From Vibrio lentus (GTDB lineage: Bacteria; Pseudomonadota; Gammaproteobacteria; Enterobacterales; Vibrionaceae), in contig NZ_MCZK01000149.1 of NCBI RefSeq assembly GCF_002875945.1, forward strand, positions 33,920 through 97,919: DNA of 64,000 nucleotides, read 5' to 3'. The notes beneath the pieces are model-generated. The model had not been told where the DNA came from. It made no database searches and saw only the letters and a program-made list of their open reading frames with translations. A program made the position numbers and the translations under genes. Position 1 is the first letter of the stretch. Each line of letters starts with the position of its first letter. Of the stretch, positions 17,491 to 25,493 are shown in pieces.

Positions 17491-18189
17491 ATGACCTTAT
17501 GGCAAACAACGCTTGATGCAATGAACCTACTAGTGAGTTTTGACCACGAACTGTGGAAAATCGTCGCGGTATCCTTCAGCGTTTCATTGTCCGCCATTTC
17601 TCTGGTGATTGTTCCTGCAATCATTATGGCTTTCTTATTGGCTTACACCGAATTCCCCGGTAAATGGGCGCTGCTTTCGGTAATTAACACCTTACAAGCG
17701 ATACCAACCGTGGTGATTGGCTTGTTGATGTACATGATGCTCTCTCGTTCTGGCCCACTCGGTGATTGGCAACTGCTGTTCACCCAGAAGGCGATGATTC
17801 TGGGTCAAATGCTGATCTGTTTCCCGATTCTAGTTGCCATGATGCATGGCGCGCTGCAAGCCAGCGATCGCCGAGCAGTAGAAACGGCACGTACTCTTGG
17901 AGTCTCAACCACTCGAGTCGCGTGTACTTTAATTTGGGAAACACGTTTCCCTCTGTTGGCAGCAACCATTGCGGCATTTTCACGCATCGTGACCGAAGTC
18001 GGTTGTTCGATGATGGTCGGCGGCAACATTATGGGAATGACACGAAACATCCCAACGGCTATTGCTATGGAAAGTCACAAAGGCGCATTTGCTCAAGGTG
18101 TGGCACTTGGTATGGTTTTATTAGCATTGGCATTAGCCCTTAACTTTTTCCTTTCCAGTGTGAGAGGAAAAGGCTACTTGAGAACTTAG
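17491..18189 (+). CDS. tupB: Tungstate ABC transporter permease TupB
   Basis: A 232-residue inner-membrane permease with about five to six helices. The cytoplasmic coupling loop reads SDRRAVETARTLGVSTTRVACTLIWE, the EAA-type segment that contacts the ATPase. Length and sequence fit the TupB family. It follows tupA after 148 bp that hold interlocking inverted repeats, and precedes tupC by 10 bp. A GAGA-like ribosome binding site precedes the ATG. It moves the anion delivered by TupA into the cytoplasm using ATP hydrolysed by TupC. Confidence 0.92.
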   Translation: MTLWQTTLDAMNLLVSFDHELWKIVAVSFSVSLSAISLVIVPAIIMAFLLAYTEFPGKWALLSVINTLQAIPTVVIGLLMYMMLSRSGPLGDWQLLFTQKAMILGQMLICFPILVAMMHGALQASDRRAVETARTLGVSTTRVACTLIWETRFPLLAATIAAFSRIVTEVGCSMMVGGNIMGMTRNIPTAIAMESHKGAFAQGVALGMVLLALALALNFFLSSVRGKGYLRT

Positions 18190-18199
18190 GAACGCTGTC

Positions 18200-18919
18200 A
18201 TGAGTATAAAAATAACAACGCAGCAAATTTCAATGCGCTACAAAGAGCGTGTTTTGTTCCACATCCCAGAACTGTCGATCGGCCCTAACGATGCTATTTA
18301 TCTCAAAGGCGATAACGGTGTTGGCAAAACGACCCTACTTAAAATCTTGTCAGGATTGATCAAGCCAAGCTCTGGCCGTATTCAGTCTCCGACACAAAGT
18401 TGGCAACATAGCCTGTTTCCTAGGCTAAAATTTAAAGACATCATCTATCTACACCAAACCCCTTACCTTTTTGATGGTTCGGTGTACCAAAATGTCGCTT
18501 ATGGCATTCGCTTTAACAAAGAGAGCCAAAAAGATAAGCGAGCTCAAATAATTAATGCGTTGAGGATGGTAGGTTTAGAAACCCTAGCAGACGAGCACAT
18601 TTCTGTTTTGTCTGGTGGTGAGCGTCAACGCGTAGCAATGGCACGAGCTTGGATTCTCAAGCCTTCAATTTTGCTGATGGACGAACCAAGTGCTTCTTTA
18701 GACAAAGAATCTATTGAAAGATTGGTCATTATGGCCGAAGATCTTCTTCAGAGAGGCGCGAGTTTGGTCATCACTAGTCACCAAACTAACGCGTTAACCG
18801 ATTTATGTAAGAAGCAGTGGTGGATCAAAGACAACACCTTGACCGAATCACCGCTTCTGCAAGTTATTAAAAAGAACAAAGCACAAGAGAATATTTATGC
18901 TGCTTCCAACGCAAACTAG
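18200..18919 (+). CDS. tupC: Tungstate ABC transporter ATPase TupC
   Basis: A 239-residue ABC ATPase: Walker A GDNGVGKTT (about 37-45), Q-loop IYLHQTPYLFDG, signature LSGGERQRVAMARAW, Walker B ILLMDEPSASLD and switch His in VITSHQ. There is no C-terminal regulatory extension of the ModC/MOP type. The last 23 bp overlap the start of mobA in another frame, so uptake and cofactor synthesis are translationally linked. Confidence 0.92.
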   Translation: MSIKITTQQISMRYKERVLFHIPELSIGPNDAIYLKGDNGVGKTTLLKILSGLIKPSSGRIQSPTQSWQHSLFPRLKFKDIIYLHQTPYLFDGSVYQNVAYGIRFNKESQKDKRAQIINALRMVGLETLADEHISVLSGGERQRVAMARAWILKPSILLMDEPSASLDKESIERLVIMAEDLLQRGASLVITSHQTNALTDLCKKQWWIKDNTLTESPLLQVIKKNKAQENIYAASNAN

Positions 18920-19481
18920 TTGGGTTATTTTGGCTGGCGGACAAGCCAGCCGTATGGGCGGAAAAGATAAAGGACTCGTTGAGCTCAACGGTTCTCCGCT
19001 TATTCAATACGTTATAGATAAGCTGTCACAACAAGATGTCAGTATTACCATCAATGCCAATCGTAACCTCGACAGTTACCAAGCATTTGCTCCGGTTGTT
19101 TCCGATTCGTTCCCTGATTATCCTGGTCCTTTGGGTGGCATTCATGCCGGCCTTAAAAATGCGGCTACAGATTGGGTTGGCTTTGTTCCTTGCGACAGCC
19201 CTCAAATCAGTGACGACCTTGTTGAGCGTTTTTGTGCAGCGGTAAAAGAAGACAGCGACATTCTGGTGGCTCACGATGGCGAATTTAAGCAACCTGTATT
19301 CACCCTGTTCCACAAACGTGTTCTTCCAAAATTAGAAGCGTTTTTAGAGCGTGGCGACCGCAAGATCATCTTGCTATACAAAGAATGTGTGACTGAGTAC
19401 GTAGATTTTAGCGACGCGCCTAACTGCTTTGTTAATCTCAATACGCCAGAAGAACTCACCCAATTTGGAACGCTTCAATAA
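18897..19481 (+). CDS. mobA: Molybdenum cofactor guanylyltransferase MobA
   Basis: MobA attaches GMP to molybdopterin to make the bis-MGD cofactor used by formate dehydrogenase, nitrate and TMAO/DMSO reductases. The nucleotide-binding motif is VILAGGQASRMGGKDKGLVEL at the N-terminus. The substrate-site blocks PGPLGGIHAGL and FVPCDSPQI are in the usual order, and the length (194 aa) is typical. It overlaps tupC by 23 bp and shares one base with the next start (TAATG), so it is in the middle of a tight operon. FdhD and a formate dehydrogenase accessory cluster lie in the same window. Confidence 0.95.
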   Translation: MLLPTQTSWVILAGGQASRMGGKDKGLVELNGSPLIQYVIDKLSQQDVSITINANRNLDSYQAFAPVVSDSFPDYPGPLGGIHAGLKNAATDWVGFVPCDSPQISDDLVERFCAAVKEDSDILVAHDGEFKQPVFTLFHKRVLPKLEAFLERGDRKIILLYKECVTEYVDFSDAPNCFVNLNTPEELTQFGTLQ

Positions 19482-21298
19482 TGAAAGATTCAAAACAACG
19501 CCCTAACCTTCCTTTATTGGGCTTTGCTGCTTACAGCGGCACAGGCAAAACAACCGTACTTGAAGCGTTGCTGCCTCTGCTGACTAATGCGGGTTTAAAA
19601 GTGGGTGTTCTTAAACACGCTCATCACGATTTCGATGTCGATAAGCCAGGTAAAGACAGCTACCGCCTACGTAAAGCGGGCGCAAATCAAATGCTGATCG
19701 CTTCGCGCAACCGGCACGTGATGATGACAGAAACGCCAGAAGCCGAAGCAGACTTTGATTACCTGCTGACACGCTTTGATACCAACACGTTGAACTTGAT
19801 TCTGGTTGAAGGCTGCAAGAACATCGCCTTCCCAAAAATTGAATTACACAGAGACGAAGTTGGTAAGCCTTGGCTGTATCCAAACGATGACAACATTATT
19901 GCTATCGCTGCAGACAGCCAAGTTGAATCAGGCTTGCCACAAATGGCGATCAGCGACTTAGAAGCGATTCGTGATTTCATCATCGAGTATGCTCAGTCAT
20001 TCGACCCTTCATCGACAACAAGCAAAACAGCGTCGTGTTCATCTTCAAAAGACGATTCACCTGTTGTGTGTTGTGATTCATTTTCTCCTGCTGGTCTAAG
20101 CGTTACGCAAGGTCAGCAAAAGATCGTCGATAGTATTGATGCTTTGGTTCTAACTGAATCAGTGGCGTTAGAAAAAGGCTACGGTCGCGTACTGGCTGAA
20201 GATGTTATCTCGCCAATCAATGTGCCTCAAAACACCAACTCTGCGATGGATGGCTACGCAATCCGCAGTGAAGATTTAGAATTGGATAGTTACCAACTGG
20301 TTGCTGAAGTCATGGCTGGTCACAGCTACGACAAAACCGTTCAACAAGGTGAAGCCGTTAAGATCATGACTGGCGCACCAATGCCTGAGGGCGTTGATGT
20401 AGTTGTGATGCGTGAGCAAGCTGTTCAAGAAGGCGACACAGTTAGCTTCCCAGACGCTAAAATCTCTATAGGACAAAATGTCCGCATGGCGGGTGAAGAT
20501 TTAGAAATCGGCCAACCTGTATTTACTCGTGGTACACGTATCGAAGCACCAGAAATGGGCATGATGGCGTCACTGGGTTTTGGTAGCTGCCCTGTTCTAC
20601 GTAAAGTAAAAGTCGGTGTGTTCTCTACGGGTGATGAAGTTCAAGATCCGGGTAGCGAGCAGAAGCCGAACTCTATCTATGACTCGAACCGTTTCACGAT
20701 CATCGGCATGCTTCAAAAGCTAGGTTGTGACATTGTTGACTACGGCATCATTGAAGATGATGAACAAAAGATGATGGATGTACTTCACGCTGCGTCTTTA
20801 GAGACCGATATGGTTCTGACTTCAGGTGGTGTGTCTGTCGGTGATGCTGATTACATCAAACTCGCGTTGGACAAACTGGGCGAGATTAATTTCTGGCGCA
20901 TCAACATGCGTCCGGGTCGCCCTCTTGCTTACGGCAAAATTGAAGACAAACCTTTCTTTGGTTTACCGGGCAATCCAGTTGCCGTGATGGTGTCGTTTAT
21001 TAACTTTGTAGAACCAGCAATCCGTAAACTACAAGGTCAAACGAACTGGACACCTGTGAAAGCAAACGCGGTTGCGACTGAGCAATTACGTTCTCGTCAA
21101 GGTCGTACTGAGTTCAGCCGTGGTGTGTTTTCGATGAACGAATCAGGCGTGCTTGAAGTGAAAACAACCGGTAAGCAAGGTTCAGGTATTCTGCGTTCAA
21201 TGAGCGAAGCGAACTGCTTAATCGAAATCTCGCCGGCGGTTGATACCGTAAAAGTTGGTGAAACAGTAACGATCATTCCACTGCAAGGGCGTGTTTAA
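19481..21298 (+). CDS. moeA: MobB-MoeA fusion, molybdopterin adaptor and molybdotransferase
   Basis: A two-domain cytoplasmic protein of 605 residues. Residues 1 to about 175 are MobB, with P-loop AAYSGTGKTT, LKHAHHDFDVDKPGKDS and LILVEGCKN. A Ser/Cys-rich linker (about 176-200) follows. From about 203 it is MoeA: NTNSAMDGYAIR, MTGAPMPEGVDVVVM, GVFSTGDEV, LTSGGVSVGDADY and GLPGNPVAVM. MoeA inserts molybdenum (or tungsten) into adenylated molybdopterin and MobB assists MobA. The fusion is known in Vibrio and is not an artefact, since both halves are complete. It is the last gene of the tup operon and ends ahead of tandem repeats and a terminator. Confidence 0.95.
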   Translation: MKDSKQRPNLPLLGFAAYSGTGKTTVLEALLPLLTNAGLKVGVLKHAHHDFDVDKPGKDSYRLRKAGANQMLIASRNRHVMMTETPEAEADFDYLLTRFDTNTLNLILVEGCKNIAFPKIELHRDEVGKPWLYPNDDNIIAIAADSQVESGLPQMAISDLEAIRDFIIEYAQSFDPSSTTSKTASCSSSKDDSPVVCCDSFSPAGLSVTQGQQKIVDSIDALVLTESVALEKGYGRVLAEDVISPINVPQNTNSAMDGYAIRSEDLELDSYQLVAEVMAGHSYDKTVQQGEAVKIMTGAPMPEGVDVVVMREQAVQEGDTVSFPDAKISIGQNVRMAGEDLEIGQPVFTRGTRIEAPEMGMMASLGFGSCPVLRKVKVGVFSTGDEVQDPGSEQKPNSIYDSNRFTIIGMLQKLGCDIVDYGIIEDDEQKMMDVLHAASLETDMVLTSGGVSVGDADYIKLALDKLGEINFWRINMRPGRPLAYGKIEDKPFFGLPGNPVAVMVSFINFVEPAIRKLQGQTNWTPVKANAVATEQLRSRQGRTEFSRGVFSMNESGVLEVKTTGKQGSGILRSMSEANCLIEISPAVDTVKVGETVTIIPLQGRV

Positions 21299-21318
21299 TT
21301 TAAGGTTCAATGAGACCT

Positions 21319-21378
21319 AAATTGACTTACCAGATCTTTAATTGACTTAGCTGCTTTTTAATTGACTTGGAAGATCTT
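21319..21378. repeat. Triple 20-bp direct repeat after moeA
   Basis: ATTGACTT recurs at 21321, 21341 and 21361, exactly 20 bp apart. The first and third units also share AGATCTT. It lies between the moeA stop and its terminator and is not coding. Confidence 0.8.
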
Positions 21379-21394
21379 CGCCAAGACATAGACG

Positions 21395-21434
21395 AAGCCC
21401 CTTCTTTCGAGCTTTCGATGTTAAGGGGCTTTTT
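21395..21434 (+). terminator. Intrinsic terminator of tup-mob-moe operon
   Basis: AAGCCCCTT pairs with AAGGGGCTT around a 19-nt loop that itself contains a small inverted repeat (TCGA region), followed by TTTTTG. Confidence 0.85.
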
Positions 21435-21601
21435 GTTCTTTTCGTTTCGTGAAAGACAACCTGTTCGTTGCCTAAAAGACAAATAGCTTAAATTACGCTA
21501 AATGTTAGAACGATAATCTTAAGATTTTTTATCATAACCTTGAGCCACGTACTGTTTTTATGTAGAGTGCGCGCAAAGTAATAATTCTATTGGAGAGCAT
21601 C

Positions 21602-21868
21602 ATGGCTCGTACCATTCTGTACACTTACAAAGACGAAGACAAAGAGTTGCTGTTTTCGAAACAAGAACACCGCACGATCCAAGAAGCTGTTGCTGCAGCT
21701 GAAGGTATCGACATCACTGAGTATCTCAAAACTGAGCAACAGCTTGAGTTTATTTCTGATACTAAAGCGGTTCGTAACTACCAAGATAACTATTTCCGTA
21801 AGCTTGGCTTTACTAAGCTTACGTTGAAGCAAAAAGACAACCTTGGTGTTGGCAAAAAGAAGAAGTAA
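21602..21868 (+). CDS. Small DUF2960-like protein
   Basis: An 88-residue basic, soluble protein. MARTILYTYKDEDKEL and AVAAAEGIDITEYLKTEQQLEF resemble the DUF2960 family of Vibrio and relatives, a call made from memory. The C-terminus is Lys-rich (GVGKKKK). The ATG at 21602 with GGAGAG before it is preferred over the in-frame TTG at 21590. It is monocistronic, between two terminators. The Lys-rich tail would suit nucleic acid or ribosome contact, but no function is established. Confidence 0.75.
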   Translation: MARTILYTYKDEDKELLFSKQEHRTIQEAVAAAEGIDITEYLKTEQQLEFISDTKAVRNYQDNYFRKLGFTKLTLKQKDNLGVGKKKK

Positions 21869-21980
21869 GCCCTCTGGCTTCTTTTCTCGATCTGTAGCTT
21901 CTAGCTTTTCGTTTTCACTTGAGAGCTAAGAAGTTAAGAGCAAAAATAAGATCTAAAGAAACGAAAACACCGAACAATAA

Positions 21981-22017
21981 AAAATGCCGCAACCTCTTTC
22001 GAGATTGCGGCATTTTT
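21981..22017. terminator. Bidirectional terminator
   Basis: AAAATGCCGCAA pairs perfectly with TTGCGGCATTTT around a 12-nt loop, with A and T tracts on either side. It serves both the small DUF2960-like gene and the convergent nagK. Confidence 0.92.
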
Positions 22018-22054
22018 ATTTATGCTTTTTAACTAGCTTAACGTTAAGTTGATA

Positions 22055-22963
22055 TTACTTAATGTTAAGGAATGCAGCACCACGAACGCCGCCTGAATCA
22101 CCGTGTTTCGCTTTGATGATCTTAGGACACTTCGCTACAGACAGTAGGTACTTAGGTATGCGCTTTGGCATTTCTTCGTAGATAAGTTCGAAGTTTGAAA
22201 GACCGCCACCTAATGCAACAACATGTGGGTCAAGACCCGTAAACAGGTTCGCAAAACAGATAGCCAATAGCTCCATGAAGCGATCTACGTGCTCAGCCGC
22301 TTTTGCTTCACCTTCGTTGTATGCTTGGATGATTTCAATCGCTTTCTTCTTCTCACCGAAGTAGTGCTCATAAATCAATTCGAAGCCACGACCTGATAAG
22401 TAGCTGTCTAAACAACCTTTCTTACCACAACCACAACCCAATAGCGGTGCGTTGTCGCCAAGGTGGAACCATGCATCAATAGGAAGACGCATATGGCCGA
22501 GCTCGCCTGCAACGTGGTTACGACCAGAGAAAACTTTGCCTTCATAAACTAAACCGCCACCGAAGCCAGTACCTAGAATTAGGCCAGCCACTGATGGTTC
22601 ATCTTTAAGTTCATCATCCCATGCTTCTGAAAGCGCAAAACAGTTTGCATCGTTCTCGATTTTTACACTACGACCAATAAGCGCTTCTAAGTCTTTACGT
22701 AGTGGCTTACCTGTTGAAGCTGGTACGTTAACAACAAGCATCGTGCCGTCGTCTGCGTTTTCCATGCCAGGAAGACCAAGGCCAATTTTGCCTTCGCAAG
22801 AGAATTCGCTGTCGTATTTTTTTACCAAACCAGCAATCGTATCAAGCAGTAATTGATAATCGTCTGTTGGTGTTGGAACACGCTCTGTTGCTACTCGCTC
22901 AAGTTTCTCATTGAATGCACCAAACTCAATTTTTGTGCCGCCAACATCGAAGCCGTAATACAT
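22055..22963 (-). CDS. nagK: N-acetylglucosamine kinase NagK (ROK family)
   Basis: NagK phosphorylates GlcNAc to GlcNAc-6-phosphate in chitin and peptidoglycan recycling. The ROK features are present: DVGGTKIEFGAF at the N-terminus, ENDANCFALSEAW, GTGFGGGLV, GRNHVAGELGHM with the catalytic region, and the zinc cluster CGCGKKGCLD. The length of 302 residues is typical. A GAGA-type ribosome binding site precedes the ATG at 22963. It appears monocistronic, with 160 bp of AT-rich sequence before it. Chitin use is common in vibrios and fits the gene. Confidence 0.95.
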   Translation of the reverse strand: MYYGFDVGGTKIEFGAFNEKLERVATERVPTPTDDYQLLLDTIAGLVKKYDSEFSCEGKIGLGLPGMENADDGTMLVVNVPASTGKPLRKDLEALIGRSVKIENDANCFALSEAWDDELKDEPSVAGLILGTGFGGGLVYEGKVFSGRNHVAGELGHMRLPIDAWFHLGDNAPLLGCGCGKKGCLDSYLSGRGFELIYEHYFGEKKKAIEIIQAYNEGEAKAAEHVDRFMELLAICFANLFTGLDPHVVALGGGLSNFELIYEEMPKRIPKYLLSVAKCPKIIKAKHGDSGGVRGAAFLNIK

Positions 22964-23126
22964 GAAATCTCTCCAATTTTTCCCTAAATTCGGGCAAATA
23001 AAATTTTTAAATTAAACAACTAAGGAGCATTATCCATAACACTCCCCCTACAAACCGTGATAGATAACAAACTTATCTCGTGATCGAGTCTGTTTGAACA
23101 ACAAGTCAGCACAAAGCGGTTAAAGG

Positions 23127-23873
23127 TTAGAGTGAAGTCTCACTTTTACTGTGTTCTATGAAAGCGTTCAGGCTAGGTTTGGTTGGATCTGACTTATAAC
23201 GCGTCTTACTTAGCATGTAGCTTTCTCGAAATGCTTCAAACCATAGCTGTAAAGTCTTAGCGCCCTGCTCTTCACCCGCTTGCTTTAATACTAAGCTCGC
23301 GACTTCTGCAGTAGAAAGGTGTTGTTCGTTGTCTGACTTACGCATCATGTATTGAGAAACTGATTCAGGCTCAATCGATAGCACAGGTAAACCTTGCAGA
23401 TACTCTGAACGACGGAAGATACGTCGTGCTTCGCGCCAACTGCCATCAATGAAAATCAGCAATAACGTTTTGTTTGGGTCGCGCATCTGTGGCAGGTCTT
23501 GAACCACGCGCGTTTTGTCGTCGGTATAGTCTTCAGGGAATACGATCACGGGTTGGTATTTGTCATCTTTGAGGACATCCAACATCTCTTGATTTGGCTC
23601 AGTACGATGCCAAAGGTACGCGTAGCTGTCCTTAACCGTGTCGACAATGAGTCGCCCAGTGTTACTTGGTTTCAAGATTTCGTTATCTGACAAGATCAAC
23701 ATGGTAGCGACGTTCGTATCTATGTTTGGTTGATGCTCACAGATACAGCTGTCTTGTTTGATTTTGCAATACTCACATCGAACCACTTTACAACCGCGTG
23801 CATTAAACGGCTTGGTAGCAATGGATAAACGGTGTTGGTATAAACGGTGGAAAGCGTGGATTCTCATGGACAA
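23127..23873 (-). CDS. tapT: tRNA-uridine aminocarboxypropyltransferase (DTW domain)
   Basis: TapT (YfiP) adds the 3-amino-3-carboxypropyl group of SAM to uridine 47 of tRNA. The zinc site CEYCKIKQDSCIC is at about 34-46. The SPOUT-like DTW motif appears as DGSWREARRI (about 144-153), where the canonical Thr is Ser. SNTGRLI and STAEVASLVL lie where SAM-binding loops are expected. At 248 residues it is slightly longer than E. coli TapT. Two ATG codons (23873 and 23867) are possible starts. Vibrios may carry a second DTW gene (TuaA), but the zinc cluster and length favour TapT. Confidence 0.85.
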   Translation of the reverse strand: MSMRIHAFHRLYQHRLSIATKPFNARGCKVVRCEYCKIKQDSCICEHQPNIDTNVATMLILSDNEILKPSNTGRLIVDTVKDSYAYLWHRTEPNQEMLDVLKDDKYQPVIVFPEDYTDDKTRVVQDLPQMRDPNKTLLLIFIDGSWREARRIFRRSEYLQGLPVLSIEPESVSQYMMRKSDNEQHLSTAEVASLVLKQAGEEQGAKTLQLWFEAFRESYMLSKTRYKSDPTKPSLNAFIEHSKSETSL

Positions 23874-23945
23874 TAACGACAGATAGAACTAGAAAAGTGG
23901 CACGATTGTACTTACAGTGGCTTGATAATGATAGAAGGAATTCTT

Positions 23946-24749
23946 ATGCAGGACCCAGCACTACTACGCCTTGTTTGTTTTATCACCGCTTTCATCATGT
24001 GTGCGTTGTGGGAGTATCGAGCTCCTAGAAAAACGCTGACTCAAAGCAAATGGTTTCGTTGGGGGAATAACTTCTCTTTGATGGCTCTTAACAGTGTTTT
24101 GATGGCGACATTAATACCTGTTGCGGCCTTTCAAGCTGCGATCATTGCCGAACAAAATCAGTGGGGTCTGTTTAACACCATCTCATTGCCTTTTGAAATC
24201 ACCGTGTTTTTGTGTGTCGTGTTGTTGGATTTAGCAATCTATACACAGCACTTGGTCTTTCATCGAATTCCTCTGCTTTGGAAACTACACCGAGTTCATC
24301 ATGCGGATCTCGATATCGATGTGACAACGGGTACACGCTTTCACCCGATTGAGATGATCTTATCGATGTTGATTAAAGTCGCGTTGATTTTTGTGCTCGG
24401 CGTTCCGGCATTAGCGGTAATGATCTTCGAAGTGGTGTTGAATGTGAGTGCGATGTTCAACCACAGCAACGGCCGATTGCCTTTGTGGCTGGATAAACAG
24501 TTACGCAAAGTGATTGTTACGCCCGACATGCACCGAGTCCACCACTCTGTCATTGTTAAAGAAACCCATTCGAACTTTGGTTTCTTCTTATCGGTGTGGG
24601 ACATTTGGTTCAAAACCTATCGCGCTCAACCTAAGCTTGGCCACGACAAGGTCAATATTGGTGTTCCCGAAATACGCGATGGAAAAGAGCAGCGACTGGA
24701 TAAACTGATCACCCAGCCATTTAGATACAACCAGAAAACTAAAAACTAG
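23946..24749 (+). CDS. Fatty acid hydroxylase / sterol desaturase superfamily protein
   Basis: An integral membrane di-iron enzyme of 267 residues. Four or five hydrophobic segments (about 5-22, 40-62, 75-100, 140-165) carry the histidine clusters QHLVFH, HRVHHAD, FNHSN and DMHRVHHS, which bind two iron atoms in this superfamily. The substrate (fatty acid, ether lipid or sterol-like) cannot be told. The ATG at 23946, 7 nt after AAGGA, is a better start than two in-frame ATG codons upstream. The gene is divergent from tapT. Confidence 0.87.
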   Translation: MQDPALLRLVCFITAFIMCALWEYRAPRKTLTQSKWFRWGNNFSLMALNSVLMATLIPVAAFQAAIIAEQNQWGLFNTISLPFEITVFLCVVLLDLAIYTQHLVFHRIPLLWKLHRVHHADLDIDVTTGTRFHPIEMILSMLIKVALIFVLGVPALAVMIFEVVLNVSAMFNHSNGRLPLWLDKQLRKVIVTPDMHRVHHSVIVKETHSNFGFFLSVWDIWFKTYRAQPKLGHDKVNIGVPEIRDGKEQRLDKLITQPFRYNQKTKN

Positions 24750-24770
24750 ACAGTAAACGCGAACCAAACG

Positions 24771-25418
24771 TTACGCTTTTAGCTCACGTAGATAGCGGTA
24801 AATGGTGTGGATCGAGATATCGAGCCCTTTTGCTGCTATTTGCGCACTGTCTTTCAAATCGAAAATACCCATTTCATGCAATCGCGTCACAATCTCACGA
24901 CTCTTCTTCGATGGTGCAATTTCAGGATCGCTCGTCACCTGCTCTCGCACGGTTTCAATTGAGCTGTGCATCATCTCTTCATTACTGCGGGCAAAAGTTT
25001 CAGGCGTCGTTTGAGGTCTTTCCAAGTGCGGAAGCAAACAAGGAACCAGTGAATGCATCACCTCTTGGAATGGCGCATCGAGGTTGGTGTTGATACATAA
25101 CAAACCGATGGCTTTCTGTTGAGGATTTCGAATTATCGTCGTCATAGAACGTAAGGTTTTTCCATCGGGACATTTTGTCATATACGCACCCGACACATCC
25201 TTACCTTGAGTCAGCTTCATCAACGCCAAGTTGGTAATCGGAGCACCTACGTCTCGACCGGTGACATGACTGTTCGCGATTTTGATAATCGAAGGGTTGC
25301 GAACATCTAAACTGTGCAATAACACTTCCGTATGCTCGCCATACATTGCAGCAATCCCGTCAACGATGTTTTCGATTGAGTGCAAAATATCATAATCACT
25401 TTGAGCTAATTCAAACAC
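24771..25418 (-). CDS. YheO/DauR-like transcriptional regulator
   Basis: A 215-residue cytoplasmic regulator. The N-terminal PAS-like YheO domain (about 10-125) has GEHTEVLLHSLD, NSHVTGRDVGAP and IGLLCINTNLD. The C-terminal helix-turn-helix (about 170-213) reads SREIVTRLHEMGIFDLKDSA and IHTIYRYLREL. Homologues such as DauR control D-amino acid use. It is the third gene behind ridA and cyuA on the same strand with a 75-bp gap, so it probably regulates that amino acid catabolic unit, perhaps also the divergent azlCD pair. The effector is not known. Confidence 0.87.
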   Translation of the reverse strand: MFELAQSDYDILHSIENIVDGIAAMYGEHTEVLLHSLDVRNPSIIKIANSHVTGRDVGAPITNLALMKLTQGKDVSGAYMTKCPDGKTLRSMTTIIRNPQQKAIGLLCINTNLDAPFQEVMHSLVPCLLPHLERPQTTPETFARSNEEMMHSSIETVREQVTSDPEIAPSKKSREIVTRLHEMGIFDLKDSAQIAAKGLDISIHTIYRYLRELKA

Positions 25419-25493
25419 TGAGTCCTTCCTCTTCTGGCGAAAAAACCGCTAAGTAAAAATACCAAGCGGTTTGTTTTATTCTAAAACGTTTGA

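Noticed and set aside
23899..23916. Sigma-54 promoter before the fatty acid hydroxylase gene
   Set aside because: TGGCAC is present, but the bases at the -12 position are CT and no GC occurs at the right spacing.
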